This document shows, one piece after another, positions 10,301 through 20,852 of a stretch of 64,000 nucleotides of DNA (the first letter of the stretch is position 1; each line of letters opens with the position of its first letter). The notes under the pieces are model-generated. The model worked only from the letters and a program-made list of their open reading frames with translations. It had not been told where the DNA came from and ran no database searches. The DNA is from Arctopsyche grandis (lineage: Eukaryota > Arthropoda > Insecta > Trichoptera > Hydropsychidae), in the NCBI RefSeq assembly GCF_051622035.1, contig NC_135358.1, positions 8,349,001-8,413,000 of the forward strand, in the 5' to 3' direction. Made by a program: the position numbers and the translations under genes.

Positions 10301-12926
10301 TTAAAATACTTCTAATTAATTGTCTTAGCGAATAGTCCGACCGCTGTACTCTGTGAGGTGGATTACATGCCATCTCGCTTGCACCCAAATATTACGCGCT
10401 ACAACCATATACACAACGAAAGCATTTAAATTGCAATTACCGCTTGAGTTAGTACGTTTAGATAAAAAAAAAATATTGAGATAGAAAACCAATCCTCATA
10501 AACGTGGTGAAATAAAAAATTTGCCAAATAAATGAAAAATAGCACGGAAAAAAAATCCATAAAAAAAAATATATTTTTGACTTAAAATTCGCTAGACAAT
10601 TATTTAGAAGTATTATAAAGCAATTAAATATAACAATTTATAGGAAAAATATCTGACTATTGATTCCAATACTCACTTTGAGCGGTAACAATCCTAAATT
10701 TTGAATTAAAGACCGCAAAAGCCAAAAAACCTTAAAAATCGCGGATTTTTTTAAACGCTCATATCTCGTAAACGATCACCCACCAACAAAAATCAATATC
10801 ATATTCGAATTCAGTGGGCCAAACTTAGTAAAGATTGGCTAGTCTCCGCTCTGGTAACTCAAAAACGTGATTTTTTGTTGTTCAGTGTAATCAGACTTCT
10901 CAATAAGACCTAAGCACGTGGAAAACTAGACTGATAGAAACACTGTCTCACATCTGCATACATTGTATGTTGATGAATCATTTGTGAGATTTGAACGCTA
11001 ATTTTTAACGATTGATTCCAACCGAAAAGCTAAGACTTCACAGCCCCCATTAATATTTACATTTTGAGTATATTTAATATAGAATATTGATTAAACTTAT
11101 GTAATATTTGTAGAAATATCAACTCACAATAAAAGATCTCGCTCAACCTTTATTATGTTCGCGTGCTAAAGCGAGAGATATTCGCCGTGGTTGTAGTGAA
11201 ATAGTCTTATTAATTCCCGAATTGTCTCGAATGACTGGACTCGACGACAAAATGAGGGCCGACTTTCGTCTGATGAAGTCCCTTTCGAACTATACCAGGG
11301 TTGGACCCGAGTCCAGAATAATGAAACTATTGGCGTTCAATAAACGACTGGCAACAGCCAAAGAGTGTGTTGAGGTTTGTCTTTTTATTAGTTTGAACTA
11401 AGTTTGGTTTTTTTGGGGTTATGTTATCTAATTTTTTCTTACAGGATCTCAAACAATGGGACATGAAGCTAGACGATAAGCTTACTACTATTGTGGGTCG
11501 ACAATTGCCCTGCGAACAGATTTATCAGGGAGAAAGGGGCGAGGTTAAATATAATGTATTGGACACCAACGATGGTTGGACCAAGAATCTTCGTGCCAAC
11601 AAATTCGTTAGCTATGGATTAGTTAAGGATTGGGCAGTTGTAACGATTACAAGGCTCAAACAGGATACAACCGCTTTCATAAGGATGGTAATGTCAGCTG
11701 GTAATGGCATGGGCTTCAATTTACCACCACCTCTAACATATGAAATATCTCATGACAGTATTGGGATATACATAACCGAATTGGAAAGAATAATTTCACA
11801 AAAAAATCCGTCGCTCATATTCTGCGTCATATCGAATAATAAAGTTGATTTGTATAACGCTATCAAAAAGAAGTGTTGTGTGGATAGAGCTGTACCTACT
11901 CAGATAGTCGTTGGACGGACGCTTTCTCACAAATCTGCCATGTCAATTGCCACAAAAGTAGCAATTCAAATGAATTGTAAACTTGGTGGATCCCCGTGGT
12001 CTACGATGCAACCTGTCAAAAACCTAATGGTAATTGGTTACGATGTGTGTCACGATCCCCGAAATAAATCAAACAGCTACGGCGCAATGGTTGCTTCTAT
12101 CAATCAAAACCAAACAAAGTATTACAACGCTGTTACGCAGCATAAAAATGGTGAAGAGCTTGCCAGCGAGTTTTGCGTTAATATAAAGATTGCCCTAAAA
12201 AAATTTAAAGATAATATTAAAGAACTCCCCTCTTGCATCATCATTTACAGGGATGGTGTTGGTGAAGGGCAAATAGCGTATGTGTACAATCACGAGGTAA
12301 TTTAGAGTGAATTTTTATTACGAAATATTATGATTGAATTTTTAATGTTTATATTTTAATAATTTTTTTATATTTTAGGTGGAAGTTATTAAGTCTGCAT
12401 TGCAGGAAACATATGGCACTGCTGAGTATCATCTTCAATTTGTGATTGTCTCAAAGAGACTCAATACCAGATTTTTCCAAAATTCTAAGAATCCGAGACC
12501 GGGAACCGTGATTGATGACGTTGTCACCAATCCCAACAGGTAAATAAATAAATTCATTATATGAATACAAATATTGTTCTTTTTCCAAATTTTCAACCTA
12601 CATACATACTATGATGTATCCATATTTTCATTTAAAATGACCAATCGTTAATTTTTTTCAGATATGATTTCTTTTTGGTGTCGCAGGCTGTGCGAGATGG
12701 AACAGTAGCTCCGACCAGCTACAATGTAATATTTGACAACACCAAAATGTCTGTTGATTACACACAGCGTATGGCATATAAATTTTGCCATATGTATTAT
12801 AATTTCTCTGGCCAAGTTAGAGTTCCAGCTCCGTGTCAGTATGCGCACAAGCTGGCTTTCTTGTCCAGTCAAAATCTTCACAATACGCCCCATGTGAACC
12901 TAAATTCAGTCCTATTTTTCTTGTAA
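7370..12926 (+). CDS. PIWI-clade Argonaute (Piwi/Aubergine type)
   Basis: Germline piRNA-binding slicer that silences transposons. Eleven exons join in frame to 887 aa: 7370-7670, 8224-8325, 8403-8562, 8849-8960, 9072-9197, 9276-9471, 9638-9765, 11114-11374, 11445-12296, 12379-12539, 12662-12926. The N-terminus is Arg-Gly rich (GRARGRGRARGE), typical of sites methylated for Tudor binding, followed by a Gln/Pro stretch (residues about 40-85). A PAZ domain lies near residues 260-380. The PIWI domain (about 570-870) keeps the slicer residues: Asp in GYDVCHD (about 662), Glu in NGEELA (about 700), Asp in YRDGVGEG (about 732) and His in QYAHKLAF (about 862). It ends in a hydrophobic FFL as in the family. 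All junctions are GT-AG. Intron 7 carries a long inverted-repeat transposon. Piwi and Aubergine/Siwi identity cannot be separated without a tree. Confidence 0.95.
10044..10887. mobile_element. non-autonomous element with ~300-bp inverted arms in PIWI intron 7
   Basis: Left end CACTGAGCAACAAAAAA and right end TTTTTTGTTGTTCAGTG are inverted and flanked by TAA on both sides (10041-10043, 10888-10890). The arms (about 10068-10330 and 10595-10860) are near-perfect inverted copies, for example CCAGAGCGGAGACTAGCC against GGCTAGTCTCCGCTCTGG. No ORF is present. The 3-bp TAA duplication fits PIF/Harbinger-like or similar families. A diverged relative is in the PPM1L intron at 46077-46380. Confidence 0.75.
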
Positions 12927-14872
12927 GATTTTGTATTACATTGGAAAGAGCTTTTGTTTTTTGAACATAATTTTTTATTTTTCATTTTGCCAAATAAGTA
13001 CAACTTTTAGTTTTTAATTATTTTTATAAGTGAAAAGACAATTAAAATTAATTTCGCACCATGAAAGTATTTCGTTATGGTAGGTATTACATGACAAATA
13101 TTGTTACATGTAAATGCATTTGTCAGTTATTTTAACTAATTAATGTTCCCAATTCTACTAGAGAAGTAAAATGTAGTAGGTATAAACTAGGGCATCCAAA
13201 TAAATGGAAAATGATAGTTTATGGATTTCTCTTGAAACAAAAGAAGTTTTTTTTTTTTTAGATAGTCGCAAATTATATATTGGAATTTAGTTATACGCTG
13301 AATGTATAATTATATATTTTTTTAAATTAAGATTATTTGACCAAGTGAATTTCATTGGTCTTCTGTTATGATAAAAAAGACAATTTTGCCAGTTTCAACT
13401 TTTCACCAAATCAATATGCATTGGATGCCCAATTAGTAACTAATATTTGTCTATCAATATATTCCGTAGTATCACTGTAAAAAAATATAGCGCGTTTGGT
13501 AAACTCGATAAGAAAGTTGTTTATGTGATCAACATGCGCTCTTTGTATTATTGCTGTGATATTTAAAAATATTGATTGTAATGTATAAGTACCCCTTACC
13601 AGCATGTTTGTTGTTGTTCGTTTAAATGTTGCCATATATGTCAGTTGTTGTGAAAGTGGAATAAGTCATTAATTCAATTGAAAAATTGTGATTTTCAAAA
13701 ACCGACCATTTTTATATATTTACTTTAATCCATTTGGTGTACAATTCAATGTTTGAAACATTACATAGTACTGGGAAATATAGAAAATATTAAAAGTTTT
13801 AACTCTTCGAAATGTTTGAATAAAATTCATAGTCTGTTTTTTAAAGTTTTCTTTTCTCTGCAAGAATTTTATTTCCTCACTATTAATGCCTTATTTCATT
13901 TTCATAACCAATGGCAAATTTTAGTAATAAGTTAAATATAGATGCTTTATTTACTGCAACACTTTGTGGTGAGGTGTGCTTACTGTTATGTTATTTACCT
14001 ACTCTGATTTTGTTATTGTTCTAGGTATTTTTTTATAATTTTCGTTCATAGAAATTTATGTAAAATAAATATTTTTCTAAATCTAAAACTAAAAAGAGTC
14101 ATATATTTTTGGATAAATGGGGGAATTCAAAATTTCGAGCTTCAGAACTTAGTTTGGTGTATGCGAGGATAGGCTATGCGTTGTTTGCGCATGTTGTATG
14201 AGGGTATGTGTTGCCTTATGAGGATAACCGAAATTTTTATTAGATTATTTTAAGATGTTCAGGCCAACATTTTCGAATCGTGGGTTCTATTTTTTTTTTT
14301 ACAAACTCTAAAATTTAAATATCTAGAAATATTGTTTTAAGATTTTTCGACATATTGACAGACTTATTGTTTTTTTTTAAGAGATAACCAAATGTAATGT
14401 TTACATACTGTAATTTTATTTTTGTCAAGTTTTATTGAATAAAATTATTCATTGAGTACTATTCATTGTTTTTAATTCGTATCACCTTTTTATTGTTTTG
14501 AGGAGGACCACACCATAACTTTTCGAGTGCCAGAAAATTCAGTTTTCAGGAAAGACAAAATGAATAAATAATGCATAAATTCATTATTGCAGTATTTATT
14601 AATAAGCTAAAATTCTCCTGAGAGATATTACAATCAATAAATCCTTGATAATAAAAAATAACAATATGTTTTGCCATGATAACATCGTATATACATACAT
14701 ACATATGTACCACTTTCATGATAATAAAAGGACAACTGCTATAATGTCTCTCATCTCTCAGATGTTACCCTGATCATGGTGGCTGAAGATATCAGCTTTT
14801 TGGTGAATCTAAGGGTTTCAGCTAGTCTAATCTGTCCGGTTTTTTTCATGTAGTTTTTCATTTATTATGTAC
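12927..14872. other. PIWI 3' UTR and AT-rich intergenic sequence
   Basis: Several AATAAA signals follow the stop codon (about 13198, 13818, 14064, 14447), so the true mRNA end is unclear. No second gene was seen. Short minus-strand ORFs here are AT-rich and lack recognisable motifs. Confidence 0.4.
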
Positions 14873-15205
14873 GTGCATACGGTTACCTGACAACTCGTTC
14901 ACAGATTTTCTGTAAACCGAGGATGCGCTCCAGGCAACACGTATACGGCCATCTCTTTCTCACCCCGTCTGTTCACCAAGATCTTGTTTACTATGCCATT
15001 ACGTATGCAGCCATCTCTTTCACAGACCGTCTGTTATCGGTGAACAGAAGGTCTGTGAAAGAGATGGGTGCATACGTAATGGCAGAGTAAACGAGATCAT
15101 GGTGAACAGACGGGGTGAGAAAGAGATGGCCGTATATGTAATGCCTGGAGCGCATCCTCGGTTTACGGAAAATCTGTGAACGAGTTGTCGTATCACCCAT
15201 GCATA
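14873..15205. repeat. large foldback palindrome
   Basis: Two arms of about 150 bp are inverted around a centre near 15040-15050. For example ACGGCCATCTCTTTCTCACC (14945) pairs with GGTGAGAAAGAGATGGCCGT (15114), and AGACCGTCTGTT pairs with AACAGAAGGTCT at the centre. The ORF spanning it exists only because both arms are open; no protein is inferred. It is probably a foldback transposon or a collapsed pair of inverted copies. Confidence 0.75.
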
Positions 15206-15423
15206 CAGCATGTAATTTATGTATACTTATATTCAGGGCTTTTTTTCCCATGTAATGCGGTGGAATGAAGTTCCGGCACCTTTTTATCTCAACATTTTTT
15301 ATATAATATTCTATAAACGAATGTTTTATATAATAGAATTTGAATATATGTAATCTTCCAAAAAAAATTGAGTGAGTTCTGGCACCTTTTTTTTTCAAAA
15401 AAAAGGCTTGCCTATATTGATAA

Positions 15424-15558
15424 CTAGAGGTAGGATAGCCAAGGGGCCGCTCATTGTTCCATTGTTGTAAATCCTTTGTAAAAAAGGTTCGCCAAACCTT
15501 TAACAATGCATTTACAACATTTGAACAATACGCGGCACGCTCTGGGTCCGGGCTTTAT
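15424..15558. mobile_element. MITE family A copy
   Basis: Starts ACTAGAGGTAGGATAGCC, has the central hairpin GTAAATCCTTTGTAAAAAA-GGTTCGCC-AAACCTTTAACAATGC, and ends CTCTGGGTCCGGGCTTTA. Non-coding. Confidence 0.65.
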
Positions 15559-16892
15559 TGTTACATGGTAAAATTAATTTTGAAAATAGTCCATTCAAAT
15601 ATTTTTCGATAATTATGTAATCTTAAGAATTAAAGTTTGAAATACCAAGATTTTTTTAGATGCTGCAAAATACGTACATAAATGTAGGATTAGATGCCGG
15701 TAAATTGTATAATGATATCTGCCTTCATACGAATATTCACCGAACATTATTATTTTATATAATTTCGAAATGTGATATTCTTTATAAATAATAATTCATA
15801 TGAATAAAATAAATAAATAATTTTTTAGTTAGCGGATCTTTGCCATATTTATTATTTTACTTAATCTTGAACTGAAACACACATGAAATTTTTGTTCGAT
15901 ACACTGGATGATTTAGAAGAAATACATACATGAAAAACCTCTAAACTCTAATAAAATACTACGTCAGAATTATAATTATCATATTTAATGTGTAAAAATT
16001 TCAGCTCAATCCATTGTACAGCTTAGGAGATAATTAAATCCAATGAAATAAAAAAGAGCAGATCTATAAGGTGAGGTAGCACTTCTGGTCATCTTAAAAA
16101 TTGAAAGAAAATACAACATGACGATAAACGCTACAGTAACCGATATCGAGTTTCAGTTTGGTAAGATTTAAGGTCTTTAAATTATACCCAAAATATACAT
16201 TATCAAACCTCACACATATTTTTTAAAATCCATGAAAACAAGATTGAGTCTGTGTTCACAAAACTTCATCTATTGATAATACGTAAATTGTATTGTAGTA
16301 TTCCATAATGGGATCTTCTGATGGCGTCGAATTTTAATTGTCTTACACCAATTGTATAAATATTGAAGTCGCATTAAACGAAATTCTTCTTAGCCGTACT
16401 GACTAAACATTTGCTTAAATTATTACTACCATCAATTCAGGATTTATCATTAAAAATTGGGTAAAAGTCACAGTCCTTTCCCTGGATATATCTTCTTTTT
16501 TTTGACAAGACTTTTATTAGCTTCACTTCTTCCAAAACTCAACTTTGTAGTCTGAATAATTAACCTTGACGCTTAAAATATTGGGTATATTTTCCAAGTC
16601 TTTTCTTATCTTACACATACAAAGACTAAATCAGTAATGGAGAAGGAGGAGAGAAAAGATTAAACACATAGCTGTTTTGATAAATGAGTAGCTGAATGTT
16701 TCTATTTGAATTTATGGAACTATTTTTATAAATAAACAATGGAAGTGTGTACAGTTAAAGAATTACGTTAAAGTTTATTCATTAGTATAAAATTATTGAA
16801 TTATCATATTATAAAATGAATCATAATGGAAATAACATTTATATATATATGTATAATGAATATTTATGAGATACAAGTACAATACACATATT
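15559..16892. other. gene-free AT-rich stretch downstream of BAF
   Basis: No conserved ORF. A minus-strand AATAAA at 16774-16779, 114 bp past the BAF stop, is the likely BAF polyadenylation signal. Confidence 0.45.
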
Positions 16893-17658
16893 TTACAAAA
16901 ATTCTCCACACCAGTCATTCAGACACTGATAACAATCGGATGATTGCTTTGCATTGGCAGAACAAGTGTCTTTTAACCATTCTTGAAATAATTCTTTTTC
17001 CTTCTTTAAAAGCAGGTATTGGCCCAACACAACGTATGCCTGAAACAAAAAATATCCAACATAACAATTATTCGTTTTATAAATTTAAATTTATTGCTCT
17101 GTATCTATACATATAGACATGAAGTTTTATTTGTACGACATGTTAAATCTATGAATATATGGATTTTAGAAGTAGTCCGAGTTTCAATAAAAAAAACGTC
17201 CACAGTTGTCAATTTACTCTAATGGTACTGACTCAGATCATAGATCGTTTTTCGAGTCCGAGTCCAGGATTGAGGATTTGTATGCGATTTACAATTAGCT
17301 TTTTATTCGATTCCTGGACAATTTTCGTATTGGAAACGATCTATCTAGAATATGAACAAGGACATAGGTAAAATCTGGTGTAAGTGGCAGCATGATTTCA
17401 CAATGCCAATGTTATTTTTGATTTAAGATCGGGATGGAAATGTTGAATAATTAGTGGGAGCAACTACACAACTTGAATATAAGTTTGAAAGGGGGAAAAA
17501 GTTGAAGGCTGAAGTGGTATTAGAATTAGTACCTTGTCAAAACCGGCAGCTTCGAGTCGTTTCCCTAAAACCTCGCCGATGCCCGCTAAGTCCGTCACGG
17601 GCTTATCGCCCATCGGCTCCGCCACAAAATTCTTATGCTTCTGAGAGGTACTCGACAT
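16893..17658 (-). CDS. baf: barrier-to-autointegration factor (BAF)
   Basis: Small DNA-bridging chromatin protein that dimerises, compacts DNA and binds LEM-domain proteins and lamin at the inner nuclear membrane; essential for nuclear reassembly after mitosis. Two exons on the minus strand: 17533-17658 ([20 protein letters not shown] onward) and 16893-17039 ([18 protein letters not shown] onward). The intron has GT and AG ends. The product is 90 aa, almost the usual family length of 89-90. The helix-hairpin-helix region ([20 protein letters not shown]) and the C-terminal [14 protein letters not shown] are both typical. I start at the internal Met at 17658 because the family begins MSS/MTT; the upstream in-frame residues have no family counterpart. 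A minus-strand AATAAA follows at 16774-16779. Confidence 0.95.
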
Positions 17659-18272
17659 CTTGCTAGCGAGACTGTAATCGCGTCTGGTCTGTCCTGTCAC
17701 TTCTCAACTCGCAAACAAACTAACGACACTTTGCGTTCTTGACAGTTCTCTACGACAATCGCTACAACCGCGCCAACCGACCGTCATTGTAGCCAACGCT
17801 ATTTTCACGCATTCCCCAATAAACTAATTTGGTAATGTACACATGCATGTACGTAAATAAAAACCGCGCCTACTTTTCCAGTTGAATATACCTTATTTCA
17901 TTCATCTTTACAATTTACAAATTTTAAATCCTGTATATTTTTTCTTACTGTTGTGTGGACGTGAAGAGGGGTTCCCCGATCTGAGTGAAATACGCAGTAA
18001 ACGACAGCGATAAATGTAGATTGTTGTTCAAATCTTGACTTAAAAGACTTCAGCTTCGAATGAATTCCATCTTACATATATACGCAACGTATATTTTGAA
18101 CGCAGTAAGATCCATTGATAGATTAATCACGAGTACCATTGGCTGTTGAGCGCATTCCGCTAATAGACCATTGAGTTTTGATTGCTAATCAGACGATGAT
18201 ATCTGGTCTCGAACGCTAATCAGCTGGTCGACGAGCACTAATTGTTTAATCTTCAATACACTACTATTAAAT
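17659..18272. other. BAF 5' flank
   Basis: Moderately GC sequence upstream of BAF (17659-17830) is probably its promoter and 5' UTR. The rest to 18272 shows no gene. Confidence 0.35.
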
Positions 18273-18434
18273 TGTGGCGGCTCGCTTGTACGACATGGTC
18301 GAGTTTGGTTGACTTCCTGCGAGTGGGAACCAACTCGGCTGGGTTCGGAGAGCCACTACTCACTCTGCCTTTAGCTGTCATATAATAAACACGTGCATTA
18401 ACATGCCAGTCGTCTCATTCGTTCATCCCCCATA
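18273..18434 (+). mobile_element. short LTR-like element, family C copy 1
   Basis: 162 bp starting TGTGGCGGCTCGC and ending TTCATCCCCCATA, flanked by the 4-bp direct repeat AAAT (18269-18272, 18435-18438). It contains AATAAA near 18390. The TG start, the internal polyadenylation signal and the 4-bp target duplication suggest a solo LTR of a short retroelement, although it ends in TA rather than CA. Related copies lie at 44103-44267, 58022-59395 and, more diverged, 26275-26420. Confidence 0.55.
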
Positions 18435-18664
18435 AAATTAAAAATATCTGCCAAATCAAATTTAAACTATTTGATTATAAACTTTGGGCTGCCAGATGAA
18501 AGATGAAAGGTGTGCAATGAAGAGGTTCCAGTGCTTATAAAAAACTTTTACCGAAGGTTTTTATTTTTTACAAATTACAATTTAAGTTTTATAAACTAAA
18601 TTTTACTGAGCTTTAGAGTATACTGACGAGTAGCTGAGTAAAAAAATGAATAGTACGCATAGAT

Positions 18665-19016
18665 ATATAATACACATAGATGAGCTCTGACGCGTGATTT
18701 TGGTCGGAGATCTTGTCGTCACTAACTGAGGGGTGCGGGGGGTTTAACTAGCGGGGAAGTTGGAAAAAAAAAGCTTTTTTCCCTACGACGCAGCGGTCGG
18801 CGTTTTTTTCACTTCCCCGCTAGTTAAACCCCCCGCACCCCTCAGTTAATGACGACAAGATCTCCGCATATCTATCGACAAGATCTCCGCAATCGACCTT
18901 TCCTACTTGGAAGCTAACTACCTACTGAGAGAAAGTGTGCATGCGCCATGTATTTTGCATGCGCCAAAAGGGAGTCCAGTATAAAGCGTGAGGGCGGATC
19001 TATGTATTATACATCT
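18665..19016. mobile_element. palindromic MITE family D, copy 1
   Basis: Inverted ends ATATAATACACATAGAT and ATCTATGTATTATACAT. The inner arms, GATCTTGTCGTCA-TAACTGAGGGGTGCGG and its complement, form a second large inverted pair around 18770. The right part (GTGCATGCGCCA, CCAGTATAAAGCGTGAGGGC) is shared with copy 2 at 43862-44066. Non-coding. Confidence 0.65.
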
Positions 19017-19059
19017 ATGATAGTACGTCTCCTATTTAGAGAATCAGGTGGTGGATTGA

Positions 19060-19830
19060 GACCATCATTCATTCATTGATTTTTGTGGTGAACTCACGTT
19101 TAAGTGCAAAAAGCATTTCTTCGTTTTCTTTATAAGAAAGAGTATGGGTACTACCCATATCTCTATCCTACTCCTTTCCTTTTGGGCATGCTTGGGTATA
19201 ATTCCCTTGAACTTCGGAGAAACTTCTCGTTAATTCGTTTCGTTCTCCAGCTATTGCGTGGTAATACGTCATGCCCGTTGTTGCTGGAACAGTTGGGACT
19301 TTATGTCCCTAATAATTATGTGCGTGGTAGACATCATCATTTGATGGTTGTACCTGCTGCTCGCACAGTTCTTTTTCGAATGGCTCCTATTCCAAGAGCT
19401 ATTCGACTTCTCAATGAAATTGTTGCTGCCGTCCCTGAATGTGATATTTTCCACCTTGGCGTAGATTATCGGATGTTATTTTAACATATTTATCTGGTAA
19501 CCTGCGCTCATCATTACTTTCTTAATTTGAATGTGATGAATGAGTGGAATCTTAATCTGCTCTCTTCCATTTGGGCCTCGCTGTGATTTTATTTTTTATT
19601 CATATTTTGTTGATTTATTTTACTTTTTATTTCTCCTTTGTACATTTTATGTACTATTTTATTTGTATTATTATTTTCCTTTTGTTACTTTTTATTGTTT
19701 TTTTTATTCTGCTTTCTAATTTTTCTGTTTTTTTTTACTTGTATTATCTTTGTTAAATGAAGACCATTGTGGCGCATTAGGTTCTTCCTGTAATGCCACA
19801 ATGGTCCAAAACTATTAATAAATAATAAAT
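19060..19830 (+). mobile_element. 5'-truncated LINE, 3' end with terminal stem-loop
   Basis: The ORF at 19104-19484 encodes the last 126 aa of a non-LTR retrotransposon polymerase (YGYYPYLYPTPFLLGMLGYN, RAIRLLNEIVAAVPECDIF), a C-terminus I recognise from insect LINEs. A T-rich 3' UTR follows. The end is a hairpin at 19764-19804, CCATTGTGG-C-GCATTA then TAATGC-CACAATGG, followed by an A-rich repeat tail. An identical terminal hairpin on the minus strand lies at 60186-60235. Clade (Jockey/CR1-like) is inferred, not tested. Confidence 0.7.
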
Positions 19831-19904
19831 TAAATTTGCTTCAATGTAATTTAATTAAAACTCATTGAAGAAGTTGTAAGAATACAATGTATCTGAATTG
19901 TACC

Positions 19905-20160
19905 AGCTGCACACTCAGGCGAGTGGCCTCTAGACATACGACTCTGCACTTGAAGAAAAACACGAATCGCACAGCTGCATAGCAAACGATCTCCAAACAA
20001 CAGCCTCTAGACACCCGCAAGTGATCTGGAACGCTCACATCTACAATAATAATATCACACAGCTGCACAACAAACTACCCCTAGTCACTGATCCCATCGC
20101 ACAGCTGCATCACGTGACCTCCATCACTACCAGCACCAGCATCACTACATCAGCACACAG
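19905..20160. repeat. CAGCTG-spaced degenerate repeat
   Basis: Motifs close to (CA)CAGCTGCA occur five times: near 19906, 19970, 20058, 20099 and, degenerate, 20155. They are separated by unrelated sequence. It could be an old tandem repeat or a cluster of E-boxes about 0.7 kb upstream of syntaxin-5. Confidence 0.35.
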
Positions 20161-20169
20161 CCGCGTAGC

Positions 20170-20560
20170 TAATTAAAGTAAACTAATAACTGATAATAGC
20201 TGTCCTCAGAATGGGTTCCCCGACAAATCACTCACGAACTTAACTTAACTACACTCAACGGCGTTACTCGCACGAAATTCGCGTGAGTGATTTATCTGTG
20301 AGTGATTTGGCCGTGAGCCAATTGTCGCGTGAGTGATTTCGTGCGAGTAACGCCGTTGAGTGTAAAGTTCGTGAGTGATTTGTCGTGACACCCTCAGCAT
20401 GGTAGGTAACTTGTTTCTGTCATCGAACGGAGAAAGATGGAATACTGATAGTTTCTGTCACCATACGGATAAATAGAAGGAAGAAAATTAATTGTTAGGA
20501 AACAGTTGTCTTGGCTTCGAGACATGCGCATTTGGACTGATATGAGCGCCGAAGAGCTAT
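20170..20560 (+). mobile_element. RTE-like LINE relic (family Y), interrupted by a foldback
   Basis: AGCTGTCCTCAG before the foldback and CTTGTTTCTGTCATC-GAGAAAGATGG after it match one continuous stretch of the LINE fragment at 60462-60830. Downstream, GTTGTCTTGGCTTCGAGACAT reads QLSWLRDM, a typical end of these elements. Frames are broken. Confidence 0.55.
20210..20391. mobile_element. foldback element inserted in the LINE relic
   Basis: Arms of about 55 bp: CGACAAATCACTCACGAACT (20219) pairs with GTTCGTGAGTGATTTGTCG (20369), and ACACTCAACGGCGTTACTCG pairs with CGAGTAACGCCGTTGAGTGT. The flanks CCTCAGAAT and CCTCAGCAT look like a target duplication of about 8-9 bp with one change, which fits hAT-like insertion. 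Confidence 0.65.
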
Positions 20561-20852
20561 GAGTTCCGAGTAGCCGAGGACCGATGCGGATGTGTTCAAA
20601 TAATTGACGAGGTCAACAGATGCGGACAAGACAAGACAAGAAGAAGAAAATTCGATTGTAAAAAGTAGAGCGAATGATTTGTTTGGCACTAGAGAACATG
20701 CGATATCCGTTTATGTTGTGGTTTTGGAGAGTGGTGAGAGGTGAGAGGCGAAAACGATTCGAAGGTTGGCAAGTGTGTGTGGTGTCGACGATCAGCCGTC
20801 AGTGTGACGTGTGACGTATGAGAGTCTGCTTGTGAGAGTCTGCGAAGATGCC

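Noticed and set aside
14991-15506. 171-aa minus-strand ORF
   Set aside because: It crosses the foldback palindrome and a MITE; the openness is due to repeat symmetry.
19571-19756. 61-aa hydrophobic ORF (Phe/Leu/Ile rich)
   Set aside because: T-rich LINE 3' UTR; the hydrophobic residues come from poly-T composition.
20811-20852. Syntaxin-5 start at 20811
   Set aside because: The codon there is GTG, not ATG; the first in-frame ATG is 20853.
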